A stretch of DNA of 6,721 nucleotides. Source: Balneolales bacterium. GTDB lineage: Bacteria > Bacteroidota > Rhodothermia > Balneolales > Natronogracilivirgulaceae. Shown one piece after another: positions 5,133-6,721 of the stretch. The position numbers and the translations under genes are program-made. The notes beneath the pieces are model-generated. The model did no database searches and had not been told where the DNA came from. It saw only the letters and a program-made list of their open reading frames with translations. Positions within the stretch are counted from its first letter, which is position 1. Each line of letters begins with the position of its first letter. The stretch covers positions 1-6,721 of the forward strand of contig SLQI01000428.1 in assembly GCA_007131535.1 (NCBI GenBank), in the 5' to 3' direction.

Positions 5133-5858
5133 TTAAGTCACCCGATTCCTATAGTACTTTTTTTCTGCATCTGACAGCTTTTCCGTAGCATGCCGCAGCA
5201 TAACTTTTGGCATTGCTGAAGCATGTTGATCCAGAAAGCTGGTTAGTTTAGGGAGATCTTGTTTACCAGCCTCCCTTAGCCAGGCACCGGAAGCTTTCTG
5301 AATTAACTCATGCTCATCATTCATCAACAGTTTTGCGATGGCGAATGTATCATCCAACTCACCTTTGCGGATAAAATAAAATGTGCTGTAAATGGAGGTT
5401 CTCCGCTCCCAGGGATTTTTGGATTTAGCGAGCTCGTAAAGTATGGTTCTTGGCTGATCAAACTCATACAGATAACCACCGATGACGTGCGGCGCTGCGC
5501 GATCAACCAGATCCCAATTGTTGATGCGGTCATGCCTCCGAAGGTAAAGGTCATAGATTTCTTTGCGTCGAGCTTCCGGCGTATTTTTGCGGCGCGCCTG
5601 AAAGTCCATTACACTCATCCCGCCGGCGCGGACTTCATGCACCGGACTTTCAAGCAGGATCTCAACCTCATCAAGCGGTAAATCTATGAACGCTTTGGCA
5701 AGCTCAAAGACCAGGCCCATCTTTACTCCGATGAAATAATCATCTTCGGCTTGATTGTCTTTATCAAACTTAAAACTTCGTTGATACTTGATCAGCTCCT
5801 CATCAGACTGACAGGCCCTGAGCTTTGTAACAAATTGTTTAGCAGTAAGTGAAACCAT
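5133..5858 (-). CDS. AlkD-like DNA alkylation repair protein (HEAT-repeat glycosylase family)
   Basis: A 241-residue all-helical protein, the usual length of AlkD, which removes N3- and N7-alkylated purines from DNA by trapping the lesion from the backbone side. The signature NNWDLVDRAAPHVIG (113-127) holds Trp115 and Asp119 with the same four-residue spacing as catalytic Trp109 and Asp113 of Bacillus cereus AlkD. NPWERRTSI (148-156) is the conserved basic helix that holds the DNA backbone. QKASGAWLREAGKQD (187-201) matches the last signature, but its Trp193 stands one residue later than in the usual GW-LRE form, so this may be a divergent subfamily. The gene starts three bases after the VOC stop, with GGAG about twelve bases upstream. 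The 37-base gap to the next gene has no terminator. Cytoplasmic. The family is confident; glycosylase activity is likely but unproven. Confidence 0.87.
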   Translation of the reverse strand: MVSLTAKQFVTKLRACQSDEELIKYQRSFKFDKDNQAEDDYFIGVKMGLVFELAKAFIDLPLDEVEILLESPVHEVRAGGMSVMDFQARRKNTPEARRKEIYDLYLRRHDRINNWDLVDRAAPHVIGGYLYEFDQPRTILYELAKSKNPWERRTSIYSTFYFIRKGELDDTFAIAKLLMNDEHELIQKASGAWLREAGKQDLPKLTSFLDQHASAMPKVMLRHATEKLSDAEKKYYRNRVT

Positions 5859-5861
5859 GGA

Positions 5862-6721
5862 CTATACCAACTCCGCAGCCTGCTTAAGTTCATGAATATT
5901 CAGCTTTTTCATGCCGAACATTGCCCGCATTACGCTTTTGGCGCGTTCGGTTTCTGTATCTTTGATCAGTTCCGGGAGTTCCCGGGGCACAACCTGCCAG
6001 GAAACCCCGAACTTATCTTTAAGCCAACCGCATTGTTGCGCTTTCGGATCGCCGCCTTCGGTAAGTTGATCCCAGAAATAGTCCACATCATCCTGGGTGT
6101 CACAGAGGATGATCAGAGAGATCGCTTCGTTGAATGAAAACTTGTGATCCAGGGCGCTTTCTATCAACATGAATGTGTTACCGCCAAGGGTAAACTGCGC
6201 ATGCATAATTGTGTCGGCAGGTTCCTGATTGCTGCCGTCATGATGCATAATACCGGTAACCCCTGAATTCTGAAACAGACCTGTATAGAAATCCAGGGCT
6301 TCTTGCCCGCGACCGTGCTGGTCCCCGACAAACATTAAAAAGGGCACGATTTTCTGACCGGTATCCTCAAGGTTACCCAGGGCAATCTGCCAGGATACCC
6401 CGAATCGGTCCTGAACCCAGCCGTATTTATCGCTCCAAAAATACTTGTCGAGTGGCATTAAAATCTGACCGTCGCGACCAAGTTCGTTCCAGAGATGATC
6501 CACTTCTTCCTCGGATTCACAGGTCACATAAAATGAGATGCTTGGGTTCATCTGAAAGTGCGGGCCGCCGTTCAGCGCAAGAAAGCTCTGACCGGCCAGC
6601 TTAAATTCAATCGTCATGGTTGAGCCCGGCTCCATTCCGTGAAACTCCCGGCCTTCTTCGGTATAGCGGGCAATATCGCCGGTTGATGCATCCGGGAACA
6701 GCGAAGTATATAGCTCAACGG
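5862..6721 (-). CDS. Tandem-domain PhnB-like VOC protein, 5' end outside the window
   Basis: The open frame runs without a stop to the right edge, so the first gene of this operon is cut. Twenty-eight residues before the ATG at 6635 still read as a PhnB domain (VELYTSLFPDAS and so on), so that ATG is internal. The visible 285 residues hold two VOC domains. Domain one is about residues 1-117, with GQSFLALNGGPHF (42-54) and a KYGWVQDRFGVSWQI ending (98-112). Domain two is about 122-246, with PFLMFVG (126-132), MHAQFTL (172-178) and CGWLKDKFGVSWQVVP (230-245). An Arg/Lys-rich helical tail (255-285, MFGMKKL) follows, as seen in double PhnB proteins. Perhaps 20 N-terminal residues are missing. The fused halves should form one pseudo-dimer. 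The old database label of demethylubiquinone methyltransferase does not describe this fold. No substrate is known. Confidence 0.9.
   Translation of the reverse strand, partial: VELYTSLFPDASTGDIARYTEEGREFHGMEPGSTMTIEFKLAGQSFLALNGGPHFQMNPSISFYVTCESEEEVDHLWNELGRDGQILMPLDKYFWSDKYGWVQDRFGVSWQIALGNLEDTGQKIVPFLMFVGDQHGRGQEALDFYTGLFQNSGVTGIMHHDGSNQEPADTIMHAQFTLGGNTFMLIESALDHKFSFNEAISLIILCDTQDDVDYFWDQLTEGGDPKAQQCGWLKDKFGVSWQVVPRELPELIKDTETERAKSVMRAMFGMKKLNIHELKQAAELV

Noticed and set aside
5862..6635. The ATG at 6635 as the start of the tandem VOC protein
   Set aside because: The same frame stays open to the edge and the 28 preceding residues match the first PhnB domain, so the gene is truncated by the window, not started there.

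Overview
The window is ordinary bacterial chromosomal DNA, with no rRNA, tRNA, IS element or CRISPR seen. It looks like the Bacteroidota/Balneolota side of the tree. The reasons are an SCG-type lipoprotein box followed by acidic residues, moderate GC, AT-rich intergenic DNA, mixed use of Shine-Dalgarno sites, and a chain of VOC, RibD/DHFR-like and AlkD-like genes of a kind I associate with those groups. The assignment is inferred from protein style, not from a marker gene.

Left half (1-3723), a redox region. A small three-helix DUF4405-type cytochrome b-like membrane protein reads leftward (61-636). Its stop is followed by a good Shine-Dalgarno site and an ATG at the very edge, so another leftward gene probably starts there. 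After a 515-base divergent intergenic region, two genes read rightward. The first is a mitochondrial-type (type II) sulfide:quinone oxidoreductase carrying a twin-arginine export signal (1152-2549). The second is a lipoprotein diheme cytochrome c peroxidase of the CcpA/MauG superfamily (2644-3660). A strong intrinsic terminator closes the pair (3691-3723). Together they suggest an envelope electron-transfer module: sulfide oxidised outside the cytoplasm into the quinone pool, peroxide reduced by the cytochrome, and a haem b membrane protein that might exchange electrons with quinone. The link between the three is inferred from gene order.

Right half (3762-6721), a tight leftward operon. In transcription order it encodes a tandem-domain PhnB-like VOC protein (its 5' end lies beyond the window), an AlkD-like HEAT-repeat DNA glycosylase homologue, a small protein joining a Cys/His cluster to an RNA polymerase alpha-CTD-like helix-hairpin-helix domain, a RibD/DHFR-like reductase, and a single-domain PhnB-like VOC protein. 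Junctions are 3, 37, -4 (ATGA overlap) and 21 bases, so the five genes are very probably co-transcribed. The content resembles a detoxification and DNA-damage cassette, but no substrate can be read from the sequence.

The points most worth a second look are the Tat signal on a mitochondrial-type SQR, the loss of two landmark residues in the peroxidase (the His71 and Trp94 positions of the Pseudomonas enzyme), a near-perfect 10-bp palindrome in the divergent intergenic region, and the alpha-CTD-like protein inside the VOC/AlkD operon.
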